DNA of 9,151 bases from DHVE2 group archaeon (GCA_015522955.1 WALG01000099.1:1-9151); one strand, 5' to 3'; counted from the first letter of the stretch, positions 1 to 7,863 are shown. The notes: a model not told the origin generated them from the sequence alone. Numbers and translations are program-made.

Positions 1-10
1 GGGTAATTAC

Positions 11-1930
11 ATGGAAAAATCGTATTTGAAATGGGGAGGAGTTGGTATTCTGGCTATTTTAATCCTTTTTGGTCTCCTTATACCGACTCTAAATGTAAGC
101 GCATATTCTTCTCTTGAGGAGAGAGGATACACTATTCATGATCCATTCAGAATAAACAGTGATTCTGCCATGCAACATATGGCTGCCGCAGAGGGATGGA
201 GCGGAAGTGGCTCTCTCTTTGACCCGTATATAATAGAGAAATATGAGATAAATGCCGTGGGATACTCCTATGGAATCTACATAGGAAATACAACACTTCA
301 TTTTACCATAAGAAATTGCCTCATTTACAATGTGCAAAATTCTCAGGGTAATCAGTATTTTAGGGGTGCTGGAATCCTTCTCACCAACGTGACCTATGGG
401 AGTATTGTAAATAATATTGTTAACTCCAATATCTACGGAATTTCCCTGGTGGGTAGCAGCATAATTTATTTATCAGATAACCAGGCTTACGACAATACAG
501 CGGGAATTGAAGTTAACAGCGATTATGTGTCACTATATGACAATCAGGTATACGACAATGATCAGGATGGTATATTAATTTACGAGCATAGCCACAACAT
601 CGTGACAAATAACACTCTTACAAACAATCCCTTGAAAATTTATGGATATACATACCTTGCTGCACAAGACAACGATTTCAAGAAGAATAGAATCTATCAC
701 AGCGGTTTTGACTTCAATGGAGATATAAAAACTTACACTTCGCAAAATATAGATACAACAAATACTGTGAACGATAAGCCTGTTTATTATTATAAAAACT
801 ACACAGGTAATGGGGCAACAATATCTCCAGATGCAGGTCAAATTATACTGGCCAATGCAACGGATTTGACTGTAAATAATGTGAATATGGCAAATACTTC
901 ATGGGCAATAATCGTTGCATACTCTTCCAAAATAAGCGTTCTAAATAGCAATCTATCCTACAGCATATATGGAATTTTTATAGAACATTCCTCAACCATA
1001 ACCATAAATAGCAACGAACTCTACAGAAATGGCGGAGATGGCATTTATGTATCTGATTCCCAAGATAACACGATTATGAATAACATCTGTAAATGGAATA
1101 CCCATAATGGGATAAAGTTATGGCACTCTGATAATAACAAGGTTCAGAACAATATATGCCTGCACAACCAGGATGGCATATTTATAGAAGGGGATAACAA
1201 TTTTGTGGATACAAATAACTGCTCCTATGATTACACGGGAATCTCATTAATGTACGCAGATGATAGCGATATATCAAACAATGAGATTTTCCATAATTCT
1301 GTGTATGGGATAAGTGTTTACTCTTCACATAGAATAAAGGTAGATGAAAACACCTTGCATCTTAATGACCTTGGGATAAGGCTTTTAAACGGAGGATCTA
1401 ATAAGGTATGGGACAATACAATAAGTGGAGGAAGTGAAGGAGGTATAACTATATCTAATGAGGATGATGACTCGATATATTCAAACACAATCGATGCGAC
1501 AAAAAGAGATGGAATCTCAGTATCTGATTCTTCTGATTTAAGTGTATATCTCAATAAAATTGGAAATTCTACGGGTTATGGGATATCTGTCATGGGCTCT
1601 AAAAGAATAAGGATATACAGCAATGAGTTTTACTACAACCATGGAAGTGGAGATACTTATGACTCCGCGCATATCCAGGCCTATGATGATGGAGTCAATT
1701 ACTGGAATGGTACAGTTAAAGGCAATTACTGGCAAGATTGGCCAGGACCTGATGATGACAATGATGGCATAGTGGATGAGCCATATTTAATTGATGGTCC
1801 GGGCAGTTCTAAGGATTTCTATCCAATTGCTGGAGTTTATATACCGGAATTTTCCTTCCTTGCATTGATTCTCATTGGCCTTATAGTTGCGGTGTTCATA
1901 ATTAAAAGAAGAATGAATCTTACTGAGTAA
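11..1930 (+). CDS. Secreted/surface right-handed beta-helix (NosD-like) repeat protein with C-terminal P-E-F membrane anchor
   Basis: Seen: residues 1-31 form a signal peptide (charged start, hydrophobic core, likely cleavage after Val-Ser-Ala). From about residue 70 to 560 the protein is a run of short coils rich in Asn, Gly, Ile and Ser, with recurring G-I-x-(I/V) and N-N ladders of roughly 22-24 residues, typical of parallel beta-helix (PbH1/NosD, pectate-lyase-like) folds. An NTVNDKPVYYYKN segment at 251-263 and a GNYW...DDDNDGIVDEPY module at 571-592 match the NosD-like archaeal surface-protein layout; the Asp-rich part could bind calcium. The end is Pro-Glu-Phe (612-614), a hydrophobic helix (615-631) and Lys-Arg-Arg (632-634), i.e. 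a membrane anchor or an archaeosortase-type tail. Inference: it sits on the outer face and may bind or cleave a glycan or act as an adhesin; no catalytic residues can be assigned. Only 10 bases lie upstream of the ATG, so its promoter is not visible. Family confident, function unknown. Confidence 0.88.
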   Translation: MEKSYLKWGGVGILAILILFGLLIPTLNVSAYSSLEERGYTIHDPFRINSDSAMQHMAAAEGWSGSGSLFDPYIIEKYEINAVGYSYGIYIGNTTLHFTIRNCLIYNVQNSQGNQYFRGAGILLTNVTYGSIVNNIVNSNIYGISLVGSSIIYLSDNQAYDNTAGIEVNSDYVSLYDNQVYDNDQDGILIYEHSHNIVTNNTLTNNPLKIYGYTYLAAQDNDFKKNRIYHSGFDFNGDIKTYTSQNIDTTNTVNDKPVYYYKNYTGNGATISPDAGQIILANATDLTVNNVNMANTSWAIIVAYSSKISVLNSNLSYSIYGIFIEHSSTITINSNELYRNGGDGIYVSDSQDNTIMNNICKWNTHNGIKLWHSDNNKVQNNICLHNQDGIFIEGDNNFVDTNNCSYDYTGISLMYADDSDISNNEIFHNSVYGISVYSSHRIKVDENTLHLNDLGIRLLNGGSNKVWDNTISGGSEGGITISNEDDDSIYSNTIDATKRDGISVSDSSDLSVYLNKIGNSTGYGISVMGSKRIRIYSNEFYYNHGSGDTYDSAHIQAYDDGVNYWNGTVKGNYWQDWPGPDDDNDGIVDEPYLIDGPGSSKDFYPIAGVYIPEFSFLALILIGLIVAVFIIKRRMNLTE

Positions 1931-1953
1931 ATTTTCTTTTTATTTTTTGCTTT
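1931..1953 (+). terminator. T-rich archaeal terminator after the beta-helix gene
   Basis: Directly after the TAA stop the plus strand carries runs of 4, 5 and 6 T separated by single bases, then a further T3. Oligo-T without a hairpin is the usual archaeal termination signal. It lies between two convergent genes and overlaps the last codon of the phosphoesterase on the other strand. Confidence 0.6.
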
Positions 1954-2680
1954 ACAGGCTATGTAGTAATGTGTGCAGAGAGCCGAGATGTATAAGACCT
2001 TTGTTTTCATCTATGCCATAGACTTCAAAGTTTATTGGATTTTTTGTGAGTATAGGGGATATGAACTCGTTTTTTGTGATATCCGTTCCCAAGGCATATA
2101 GACTCACGGCTGGAAGCACGATGATTCGTTTGGAGTAAAGGAAGCAGGGAAGTTTCAATGTGGCAAGGATATCATCTCTCAGCGTAACAGATGGATGTTC
2201 GTGGGCAATGATAAGCACCTTACCTTCAGGGATATCTATATCTTTGTGACCGTGGACAAATACAAATTTTCCCAATGTGTATTTTTCATGAAGTTCAAGA
2301 CCTCTCCTTTTCAGTATGCTTTTCAGAAAGTTATCATGATTGCCTCTTATAAGTATAACCTCTGTATGCTCAGTGAGCAAATCTAACATATCCTCAATCT
2401 CACCCCATTCCTGTGGCATATTGCGAGAGAATTTGTGTTTTAAGTCTCCATCAATTATGAATTTTTTTGGAGTGTATTTGTCCAGTATAGTTTCTACGAT
2501 ATCGGTAATATACCTGTACTGCAGTTTTGGTAGAAATAAACCCTTCTGGGCCATTACATCCTCATAGCCGAGATGAAAATCTGCCATAACTGCGGTCTCA
2601 TACTCTTCGAGATAGAGCATGAAGTATCTTGTTAGTGTGATGTTGCCTAAAGTTATTTCCTCCACGCAGGTATTATACAC
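1952..2680 (-). CDS. Metallophosphoesterase, COG1407-like (calcineurin superfamily)
   Basis: Seen: the 242-residue protein has the ordered metal-ligand motifs of the calcineurin-type phosphoesterase fold: D-F-H (34-36), G-D (78-79), G-N-H-D (113-116), H-G-H (143-145) and an A-H-E-H block (159-162). Known: these bind two metal ions and hydrolyse phosphomono- or phosphodiester bonds. Size and the D-F-H-L-G-Y opening fit the archaeal COG1407 group, whose substrate is generally unknown; bacterial relatives sit beside a DNA ligase and helicase, but no such genes are here. The start is GTG at 2680, two bases after the TAG stop of the upstream hydrolase, which implies translational coupling; there is no clear Shine-Dalgarno, and a second in-frame GTG at 2665 is possible. 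It is the last gene of the leftward cluster and converges on the beta-helix gene. Cytoplasmic: no signal peptide or membrane segment. Family firm; substrate not inferable. Confidence 0.87.
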   Translation of the reverse strand: MYNTCVEEITLGNITLTRYFMLYLEEYETAVMADFHLGYEDVMAQKGLFLPKLQYRYITDIVETILDKYTPKKFIIDGDLKHKFSRNMPQEWGEIEDMLDLLTEHTEVILIRGNHDNFLKSILKRRGLELHEKYTLGKFVFVHGHKDIDIPEGKVLIIAHEHPSVTLRDDILATLKLPCFLYSKRIIVLPAVSLYALGTDITKNEFISPILTKNPINFEVYGIDENKGLIHLGSLHTLLHSL

Positions 2681-2682
2681 TT

Positions 2683-3498
2683 CTAATTATTTCTTTGTTT
2701 CTCAATGTATCTAATTATTGCGGATAAAACTTCTCCCAAGTCCTCACCCATTACAGAGTGTCCATAACCCTTGGCTAGGTAAAGAAATTTTGGACCATTG
2801 AGTGCATCATAAACTTTTCTTGCATTCTGTGGGTTTACTACCTTATCATCTGTGGGTATTACAATCATGCAGGGCCTTTTCACTTTTCTTGCCTGTGAAA
2901 CAGTATCTACGGACATCAGTGGCTTATAGGAACCTATCCAGAGGTTATTACCTAGAAAATTCATGCTTTTTGCCTTTTCTGCTATCTTCTCATCAGTGTA
3001 AAGAATTTCATAGTTGACTCGATATTTAAGATAGAAATCATTTCCTGTAATAATTTCCCATAGTTTGCCAAATATGTAAATTAGCGGTAAAAATATACGT
3101 TCTCCCACCCTTAATTCCTCCTTTATGGAAGATGGAGGTGCTATGGCCACACCTATGTCTCCAATTCCCTGTGCAAGGGCATAAATCACTGTGGCTGCAC
3201 CAAGGCTATGACCCAGGAGAATAAGAGGTTTTTTTAAATTTCCGGAGTCCTTGAGATACGTTATCCATTTTTCAAGTACTTCTATATTCTTTTCTATGCT
3301 TTCATAGCCTCTTTTACCTCCACTTTTTCCATGACCTTCGAGATCTAAAACCAAAACTCCATATCCATGTCCATTTATTCTTTCAGGGTACTCAAAAAAT
3401 TCTAAATGGGATGATAAAAGGCCGTGTATCATAATCACAGTGCCTTTGTCTCCAGGGTAGTACCAGCCCCATAGACCTCCTAGAGTTATGGTCTCCAT
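2683..3498 (-). CDS. Alpha/beta-hydrolase, monoacylglycerol lipase / lysophospholipase-like
   Basis: Seen: 271 residues with a complete alpha/beta-hydrolase set. The H-G oxyanion motif is at 25-26 (M-I-H-G), a D-L-E-G-H-G-K-S-G-G segment at 52-61 is typical of the monoacylglycerol lipase/PldB branch, the nucleophile elbow G-H-S-L-G at 96-100 gives Ser98, the acid is probably Asp218, and the base is His247 (G-Y-G-H). Residues about 120-195 form the lid. Known: the family hydrolyses esters or thioesters of small or lipid-like substrates. There is no signal peptide, so it is probably cytoplasmic. The ATG lies 20 nt after the ACD beta stop and the stop is two bases before the phosphoesterase GTG, so it is probably in the same operon. 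No Shine-Dalgarno is visible. A link to acyl-CoA or lipid turnover is only suggested by context; the true substrate is unknown. Confidence 0.86.
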   Translation of the reverse strand: METITLGGLWGWYYPGDKGTVIMIHGLLSSHLEFFEYPERINGHGYGVLVLDLEGHGKSGGKRGYESIEKNIEVLEKWITYLKDSGNLKKPLILLGHSLGAATVIYALAQGIGDIGVAIAPPSSIKEELRVGERIFLPLIYIFGKLWEIITGNDFYLKYRVNYEILYTDEKIAEKAKSMNFLGNNLWIGSYKPLMSVDTVSQARKVKRPCMIVIPTDDKVVNPQNARKVYDALNGPKFLYLAKGYGHSVMGEDLGEVLSAIIRYIEKQRNN

Positions 3499-3518
3499 GT
3501 TTGGGGAATTTTTTTAGG

Positions 3519-4139
3519 TTACTTAACTCTGTCGCCTGTGATAATTTTTGCATCTAACACCACGCAATCCTTCTCTCTGGCAAGCACAGGATTTAGGTCC
3601 ATTCCTTCAATTTGGGGATTTTCTTCCACAAGGTGGGATACTTTTAGGAGTAGATCCACAAGGCTATCTCTACTCACCTTAATTCCACGGTAACCCTCGA
3701 GAATTTTCTTGCCCTTTATCTCTGAGAGCATAATCTCTGCATCCTTTCGACTTATGGGAATTACCCTGAATGTTACATCTCTGAATACCTCTGTGAATAT
3801 TCCTCCCAGACCGAACATGATTGCATGGCCAAATGTGGAGTCCTTGAGAACTCCCACTATTACCTCTACTCCACCGGAGAGCATTTCCTCTACGAGCACT
3901 GGCGAGGAGAATTTATTATGTAATGTGTTAAACGCTTTAATCAATTCCTCCTTGCTGTTTATGTTGAGTATAACTCCGCCTACATCACTTTTGTGAAGAA
4001 TATCTTCTCTTACAACCTTTGCAACAAGAGGATATTCCAAGTTAAGATTATCCACATCTTTCAAATTTTGAAGCAATGCACCGGATGGCACATCTATACC
4101 GTATCGCTTTAATAATAATTTTGCTTCAAACTCGTTCAT
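3519..4139 (-). CDS. acdB: ADP-forming acyl-CoA (acetyl-CoA) synthetase, beta subunit (ATP-grasp)
   Basis: Known role: with the alpha subunit it catalyses acyl-CoA + ADP + Pi to acid + CoA + ATP, the energy-conserving last step of archaeal fermentation. Seen: an ATP-grasp domain over almost the whole 206 residues. L-H-K-S-D-V-G-G-V at 48-56 contains His49, matching the beta-subunit His that relays phosphate to ADP. G-L-G-G-I-F (110-115), D-V-T-F-R (121-125) and D-L-N-P-V (181-185) are the nucleotide/metal signature also present in the fused enzyme in this window. The ATG overlaps the alpha TGA (ATGA) and follows a strong GGAGGTGA ribosome site. It is short: Pyrococcus-type beta subunits are about 230 residues. 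This one starts at the point matching residue 483 of the fused protein and lacks roughly eight residues in the loop around 77-80. The conserved residues are intact, so it should be active as a partner of alpha. Confidence 0.92.
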   Translation of the reverse strand: MNEFEAKLLLKRYGIDVPSGALLQNLKDVDNLNLEYPLVAKVVREDILHKSDVGGVILNINSKEELIKAFNTLHNKFSSPVLVEEMLSGGVEVIVGVLKDSTFGHAIMFGLGGIFTEVFRDVTFRVIPISRKDAEIMLSEIKGKKILEGYRGIKVSRDSLVDLLLKVSHLVEENPQIEGMDLNPVLAREKDCVVLDAKIITGDRVK

Positions 4140-5533
4140 TTGGTCACCTCCAGATAATCAAGCATTAACGCACGGTCTCTCAAAACCCGAAGGGCCTTAA
4201 CACTTCTCTCAATACTTGGATATACAGGTACCCGATTTCTCTCAAATCTTCTCATCATATTAAGTGCAAACTCGCTTCCTATGGTACCAACCACAATGGG
4301 CTTATTTCCCTCGCGATGCCATTTTGTTATTATATCAACCAATTTCTCGCTTATAAGTGGAGTCTGGAATAGTGCATAGACCAAAATTGCATCCACATTG
4401 GTGTCCTCATCCAGTGCAGCGATAACCCCATCATAGTCCTCATCGCTGGCTTGAGCAGTCATATCTATGGGATTTTCTACAGATGCAAAGGGTACAACCT
4501 CTCCCTTAATTTTGTGTTTTGTATTTTGGCTCAGATCCGCCATTTTCATACCAACTCCTCGAATCTCGCTCTCAATATAATCTGTGGTGACTACGCCTAC
4601 ACCGCCTGCAGAGGTGACTACAGCAATTCTATCACCCTTTATTGGCTTTCCATAAGCAAGAGCGCGGGCATAGTCGATTAGTTCTACTTCATCATATGCA
4701 CGTATCACACCAGATTGTTTGAAGGCACCGTCAGCAACGGCATCACTACCGCCCAGTGCACCAGTGTGTAAACTTGCCGCTTTTCCTCCACGCTTTGTTC
4801 TACCTGCCTTAAGCACAACTATAGGCTTATTCCTGCTTACTTTCCTTGCTATTTGCATAAACTCTCTGCCATTGGCAAAACTTTCGATATATAAGATAAC
4901 GACTTTGCTTTTCTTATCCTGACCAAAATACTCCAACAACTCATTTTCGTTCACATCTATCCTGTTACCAAGATTTATGAATGCGGAAAATCCAACGTCA
5001 TACATGGTTACGGAATCCATGGTTAAAAGACCAAGTGCGCCGCTCTGGGTTATAAATGCTATCTCTCCATCTCCTGGAAACCTACTCCTCTCAGGCACCA
5101 CAAGTGCTGTGTTCACTCCGGTGCTTGGAATATAGATACCTACCGTATTGGGCCCTATAATGCGTGTACCGTATTTTTTTCCAATATTTTTCAGTTGCTC
5201 TTCCATTTTCTTACCCTTTTCGCCTGTTTCGCCGAATCCTCCGGCTATGGGTATAATGAAACTTGATTTCTTCGCCACAGACTCAAAAATTTTAACTGTT
5301 GTTTCTGCAGGGAGAGTTATAACTGCCAGATCTATTCTCTCTTCAGGCACGGCATCTATGCTCTCATATACCCTATGGCCCAGGATTTCACCACCTTTGG
5401 GGTTTACAGGATAAATATTGCCCTCGTAGCCATTATTTTTAAGGTTCTCTACCACAACATATCCAATTTTTTTAGGATTTGAAGATGCACCAACCACAGC
5501 CACGCTCCCTGGATTAAGTAATCTTCCGAACAT
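4136..5533 (-). CDS. acdA: ADP-forming acyl-CoA (acetyl-CoA) synthetase, alpha subunit
   Basis: Seen (numbered from the ATG at 5533, 465 aa): a CoA-binding Rossmann domain at about 1-130 with V-V-G-A-S (13-17). The succinyl-CoA-ligase-like domain follows, with S-L-H-T-G-A-L-G-G-S-D (254-264); His256 is the expected phospho-histidine. The third ligase domain covers about 300-460 and includes T-S-A-G-G-V-G-V (307-314). Known: alpha binds CoA/acyl-CoA and forms the acyl-phosphate and phospho-His intermediates; beta passes the phosphate to ADP. Start choice: the frame is open 18 codons further, to an ATG at 5587, but that extension (Leu-Arg-Phe-Leu-Tyr-Lys...) does not resemble the family and would overlap the TATA boxes. 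The ATG at 5533 gives the normal length of about 460 and a start aligned with the fused paralogue. The 3' end overlaps acdB by 4 nt, so the two are translationally coupled. It differs clearly from the fused enzyme, so the two are older paralogues and not a recent duplication. Confidence 0.93.
   Translation of the reverse strand: MFGRLLNPGSVAVVGASSNPKKIGYVVVENLKNNGYEGNIYPVNPKGGEILGHRVYESIDAVPEERIDLAVITLPAETTVKIFESVAKKSSFIIPIAGGFGETGEKGKKMEEQLKNIGKKYGTRIIGPNTVGIYIPSTGVNTALVVPERSRFPGDGEIAFITQSGALGLLTMDSVTMYDVGFSAFINLGNRIDVNENELLEYFGQDKKSKVVILYIESFANGREFMQIARKVSRNKPIVVLKAGRTKRGGKAASLHTGALGGSDAVADGAFKQSGVIRAYDEVELIDYARALAYGKPIKGDRIAVVTSAGGVGVVTTDYIESEIRGVGMKMADLSQNTKHKIKGEVVPFASVENPIDMTAQASDEDYDGVIAALDEDTNVDAILVYALFQTPLISEKLVDIITKWHREGNKPIVVGTIGSEFALNMMRRFERNRVPVYPSIERSVKALRVLRDRALMLDYLEVTK
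4144..4151 (-). promoter_or_regulatory. Shine-Dalgarno site for acdB inside the 3' end of acdA
   Basis: Reading leftwards, GGAGGTGA ends four bases before the acdB ATG, and the same bases encode the last codons of acdA. Together with the ATGA overlap this shows coupled, probably stoichiometric translation of the two subunits. Confidence 0.8.
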
Positions 5534-5550
5534 AGTTGGGGAAACACAGA

Positions 5551-5572
5551 TTAATTTAAAAGGATTTTTATA
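5551..5572 (-). promoter_or_regulatory. TATA-box promoter of the acdA-acdB operon
   Basis: On the minus strand two overlapping TATA-like elements occur: TATAAAAA (5572-5565) and TTTTAAATTAA (5561-5551). Their centres lie about 35 and 23 nt upstream of the ATG at 5533. With the usual archaeal spacing of 25-27 nt from box to start, transcription would begin within about 10 nt of, or at, the ATG. No Shine-Dalgarno precedes the ATG, which agrees with a leaderless or nearly leaderless message. Confidence 0.6.
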
Positions 5573-5591
5573 GAGAAAACGTAGCATGGAC

Positions 5592-5619
5592 AGAAAATTG
5601 AAGAAAAGTAAAATATATG
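5592..5619 (-). terminator. T-rich candidate terminator after the fused ACD gene
   Basis: Read leftwards after the TGA at 5634, the strand carries repeated T runs (ATATATTTTACTTTTC and then AATTTTC) with no hairpin. This is a plausible archaeal oligo-T terminator separating the fused ACD from the acdA promoter about 20 bp further on. No run exceeds four T, so it may be weak and allow read-through. Confidence 0.4.
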
Positions 5620-5633
5620 AAGGTTATCCACGT

Positions 5634-7748
5634 TCATTCTGGGGGTGTATCCTCTCCCTTTTTCTTCAGGATTATCCTTGCGTCCACTACACTCAGGCCT
5701 TTCTCGTATACTATAACGGGATTTGCATCCACTTCCTTTATATCGTCTCTGAAATCCCAAACCAGTTGGGATAGTCTGCTAACTGCATCGGCAATAGCCT
5801 CAATGTCTCTGGGCTTCTCACCTCTTGCACCTCTGAGAATTTTGTAACCATTGATTTCTCGAATCATATCTAATGCATCTTCCTTGGAGAATGGTGCTAT
5901 TCTAAAGGTCACATCCTTGAGAATCTCAACGAATATCCCACCCAGACCAAACATAACTGTGGGTCCAAATTGCTTATCGTTTACACTTCCGATTATCGTT
6001 TCGGTGCCCCAAGGTTCCATATGTTGTACATATACGCCCAGAATTTCAGCATGAGGGTCATATCTCCGAGCATTCTCCATAATTTCCTCAAAGGCCTCTC
6101 TTACTTCTTTATCGTTCTTTAGATTAACCTTGACACCTCCTGCATCGCTTTTGTGAATTATTTGTGGAGATACGATTTTGAGAACCACAGGATACTCTAT
6201 AGCCTCTGCAATTTTAACTGCCTCCTCTGCATTCTGAGCCATTTTTCCTCTAGGAATTGGCAATCCATATGCTGCAAATATCTCCTTTGCTTCGGGCTCT
6301 GTAAGAATATCTCTTTTGCTTGCCCGGGCCTTTCCGATTATGGCTGCAACCTTGGAGGTATTGACCTTGTAGGGTTCAAACTCTGTAGCACTCTTTTCTA
6401 GGTATCTGCCATAAGTTCGAAGCGCAGTTATCGCACGAACTGCTGCATCGGGGCTCTTATAATAGGGTATTCCGTTCTCTATTAGCCATACTCCAGCATT
6501 AACACTTCTTTCTCCGCCGACAAAACTTACGGCCACAGGTTTTTTCACACCACTATCCTTCACAGCCTGGTATATGCCTTCTGCAATGTTCTGCGGGTCT
6601 GTGAATGATGTTTCGCAGTAGAGCACGACGACACCATCAACCCATGGATGCTTCATGGCATCTTTTATGGAACCTTCATACTGTGGCCTGTCTGCCATAC
6701 CTGTTAGGTCCACGGGATTTTTTGGGCTTCCGAATTCTGGCATACTCTTGCGCATTAGAAGTTTGAGGTCGTCCGGGGCATCCTTTATGGGCACGCCATA
6801 CTTCTCAGCAGCATCGGTAGCGAGAACACCTACTCCGCCGCCGTTGGTGATTATAAGGAGATTATCACCACGCATTGGGGGTTGCAGTGATAAAGCCATG
6901 GTCTCGTCGAAAAGTGCATCCAGATTCTCAGCCTTTATCACATGACCCTGTTTGAACGCCGCATCATAAATCTTAACGCTTCCTGCAAGACTACCTGTGT
7001 GCGAAGCCGCTGCTGCAGCACCTCTCTGTGATACTCCTGCTTTAAGAGCCACGATGGGCTTTTTGGAATTCTTTGCAGTCCTTAGAAACTTTCTTCCATC
7101 CTTTACACCCTCCATATAGAGGGATATAACCTTGGTATCGGGATCTCCGTTGAAATATTCAATGAGGTCTCCAAAGTTCAGGTCTGCCATGTTTCCTATG
7201 CTTATCATATGTGAAATTCCGACCTTATCAATCCAGGTTCTGGCATCCATGGCTATGAGCAAAGCACCGCTTTGAGAGATGAGTGCAGCATTTCCCGGAT
7301 ATGGTAGATACGGACCAAAGGATGCATTGGCTTTTAGGGGATTGTTCATCACACCAACAACGTTAGGCCCTAGAATTCTCATGCCATATTTCCTTGCAAT
7401 GTGAACCACTTCATCTTCCAGATCTCTGCGTCCAACTTCACTGAATCCCGAGGCAATGATGACCAGACCCTTAACACCCTTCTTTCCACAATCCTCTGTA
7501 ACCGCTGGCACATACTTTGCAGGTACTACTATGAGTGCCAAGTCAACCTTATCAGGGATGTCCAATATGGAATGGTAGCATTTTAAGCCCTCAATTTCGT
7601 CAGCCTTGGGATTAATTGGATAAATTTTTCCCTCATAACCTGACTCAATGAGATTTTTAAGGCACTGGTGTCCTATGGCCTTTGGGTCACGACTTGCTCC
7701 GACAATTGCTATGCTCTTGGGCTTGAATATCACATCTAGATTGTTCAT
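5634..7748 (-). CDS. acd: ADP-forming acyl-CoA (acetyl-CoA) synthetase, fused alpha-beta single chain
   Basis: Known role: acyl-CoA + ADP + Pi to acid + CoA + ATP, with all domains on one chain. Seen in 704 residues: CoA-binding Rossmann domain (about 1-130; I-V-G-A-S at 15-19), ligase domain with A-S-H-T-G-S-L-A-G-S (248-257; catalytic His250), third ligase domain (about 290-460; T-N-G-G-G-V-G-V at 301-308), a linker at about 455-480, and a C-terminal ATP-grasp domain (about 480-700). The last contains I-I-H-K-S-D-A-G-G-V (530-539; second catalytic His532), G-L-G-G-I-F (601-606) and D-A-N-P-V (674-678). Both phospho-His sites are present, so the enzyme looks complete. The C-terminal part resembles Pyrococcus-type beta subunits more closely than the neighbouring acdB does. 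The ATG follows a strong Shine-Dalgarno. The soluble protein probably works on acetyl-CoA or on branched/aryl acyl-CoAs from amino acids; which ones cannot be read from sequence. Confidence 0.94.
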   Translation of the reverse strand: MNNLDVIFKPKSIAIVGASRDPKAIGHQCLKNLIESGYEGKIYPINPKADEIEGLKCYHSILDIPDKVDLALIVVPAKYVPAVTEDCGKKGVKGLVIIASGFSEVGRRDLEDEVVHIARKYGMRILGPNVVGVMNNPLKANASFGPYLPYPGNAALISQSGALLIAMDARTWIDKVGISHMISIGNMADLNFGDLIEYFNGDPDTKVISLYMEGVKDGRKFLRTAKNSKKPIVALKAGVSQRGAAAAASHTGSLAGSVKIYDAAFKQGHVIKAENLDALFDETMALSLQPPMRGDNLLIITNGGGVGVLATDAAEKYGVPIKDAPDDLKLLMRKSMPEFGSPKNPVDLTGMADRPQYEGSIKDAMKHPWVDGVVVLYCETSFTDPQNIAEGIYQAVKDSGVKKPVAVSFVGGERSVNAGVWLIENGIPYYKSPDAAVRAITALRTYGRYLEKSATEFEPYKVNTSKVAAIIGKARASKRDILTEPEAKEIFAAYGLPIPRGKMAQNAEEAVKIAEAIEYPVVLKIVSPQIIHKSDAGGVKVNLKNDKEVREAFEEIMENARRYDPHAEILGVYVQHMEPWGTETIIGSVNDKQFGPTVMFGLGGIFVEILKDVTFRIAPFSKEDALDMIREINGYKILRGARGEKPRDIEAIADAVSRLSQLVWDFRDDIKEVDANPVIVYEKGLSVVDARIILKKKGEDTPPE

Positions 7749-7755
7749 TTTAGTA

Positions 7756-7761
7756 ACCTCC
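7756..7761 (-). promoter_or_regulatory. Shine-Dalgarno site of the fused ACD gene
   Basis: GGAGGT (minus strand, within AAAGGAGGT) lies seven bases before the ATG at 7748. It fixes the start codon and shows that this transcript has a leader, unlike the leaderless-type genes on either side. Confidence 0.8.
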
Positions 7762-7785
7762 TTTGCGGGGAAAATGCATTATGGC

Positions 7786-7794
7786 ATAATAAAG
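7786..7794 (-). promoter_or_regulatory. Candidate TATA box of the fused ACD gene, overlapping a palindrome
   Basis: CTTTATTAT on the minus strand is centred about 42 nt before the ATG. Transcription would then start near 7764, giving a leader of about 16 nt that contains the Shine-Dalgarno. A second AT-rich element (TTTATTATCG, minus strand near 7803-7813) is an alternative, so the exact box is uncertain. The perfect 6+1+6 palindrome ATTATGGCATAAT at 7778-7790 overlaps its downstream edge and could be an operator. Confidence 0.4.
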
Positions 7795-7855
7795 TTCCTC
7801 TTTCGATAATAAACGAAAATTATTTTGACAATAGATTAATTTACTCTGAGTTAAG

Positions 7856-7863
7856 TATAAATA
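7856..7863 (+). promoter_or_regulatory. TATA box of the 54-aa gene
   Basis: TATAAATA is preceded by the purine-rich, BRE-like GTTAAG. Its centre is about 29-30 nt before the ATG at 7889, which places the transcription start within a few bases of the ATG: a classic archaeal leaderless arrangement and the best-formed promoter in the window. Confidence 0.7.

Noticed and set aside
400..1700. Recurring short motifs as a DNA repeat or CRISPR array
   Set aside because: The periodicity is at protein level (beta-helix coils with varied codons) with no identical repeats or spacers.
5551..5760. 69-codon frame on the minus strand between the fused ACD and acdA
   Set aside because: It is a shifted frame over the fused ACD 3' end and runs through the acdA promoter; no start signals and unnatural composition.
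6655..6945. 96-codon plus-strand frame inside the fused ACD gene
   Set aside because: It is antisense to a well-conserved coding domain; Ser/Pro/Arg-rich shadow composition and no promoter.
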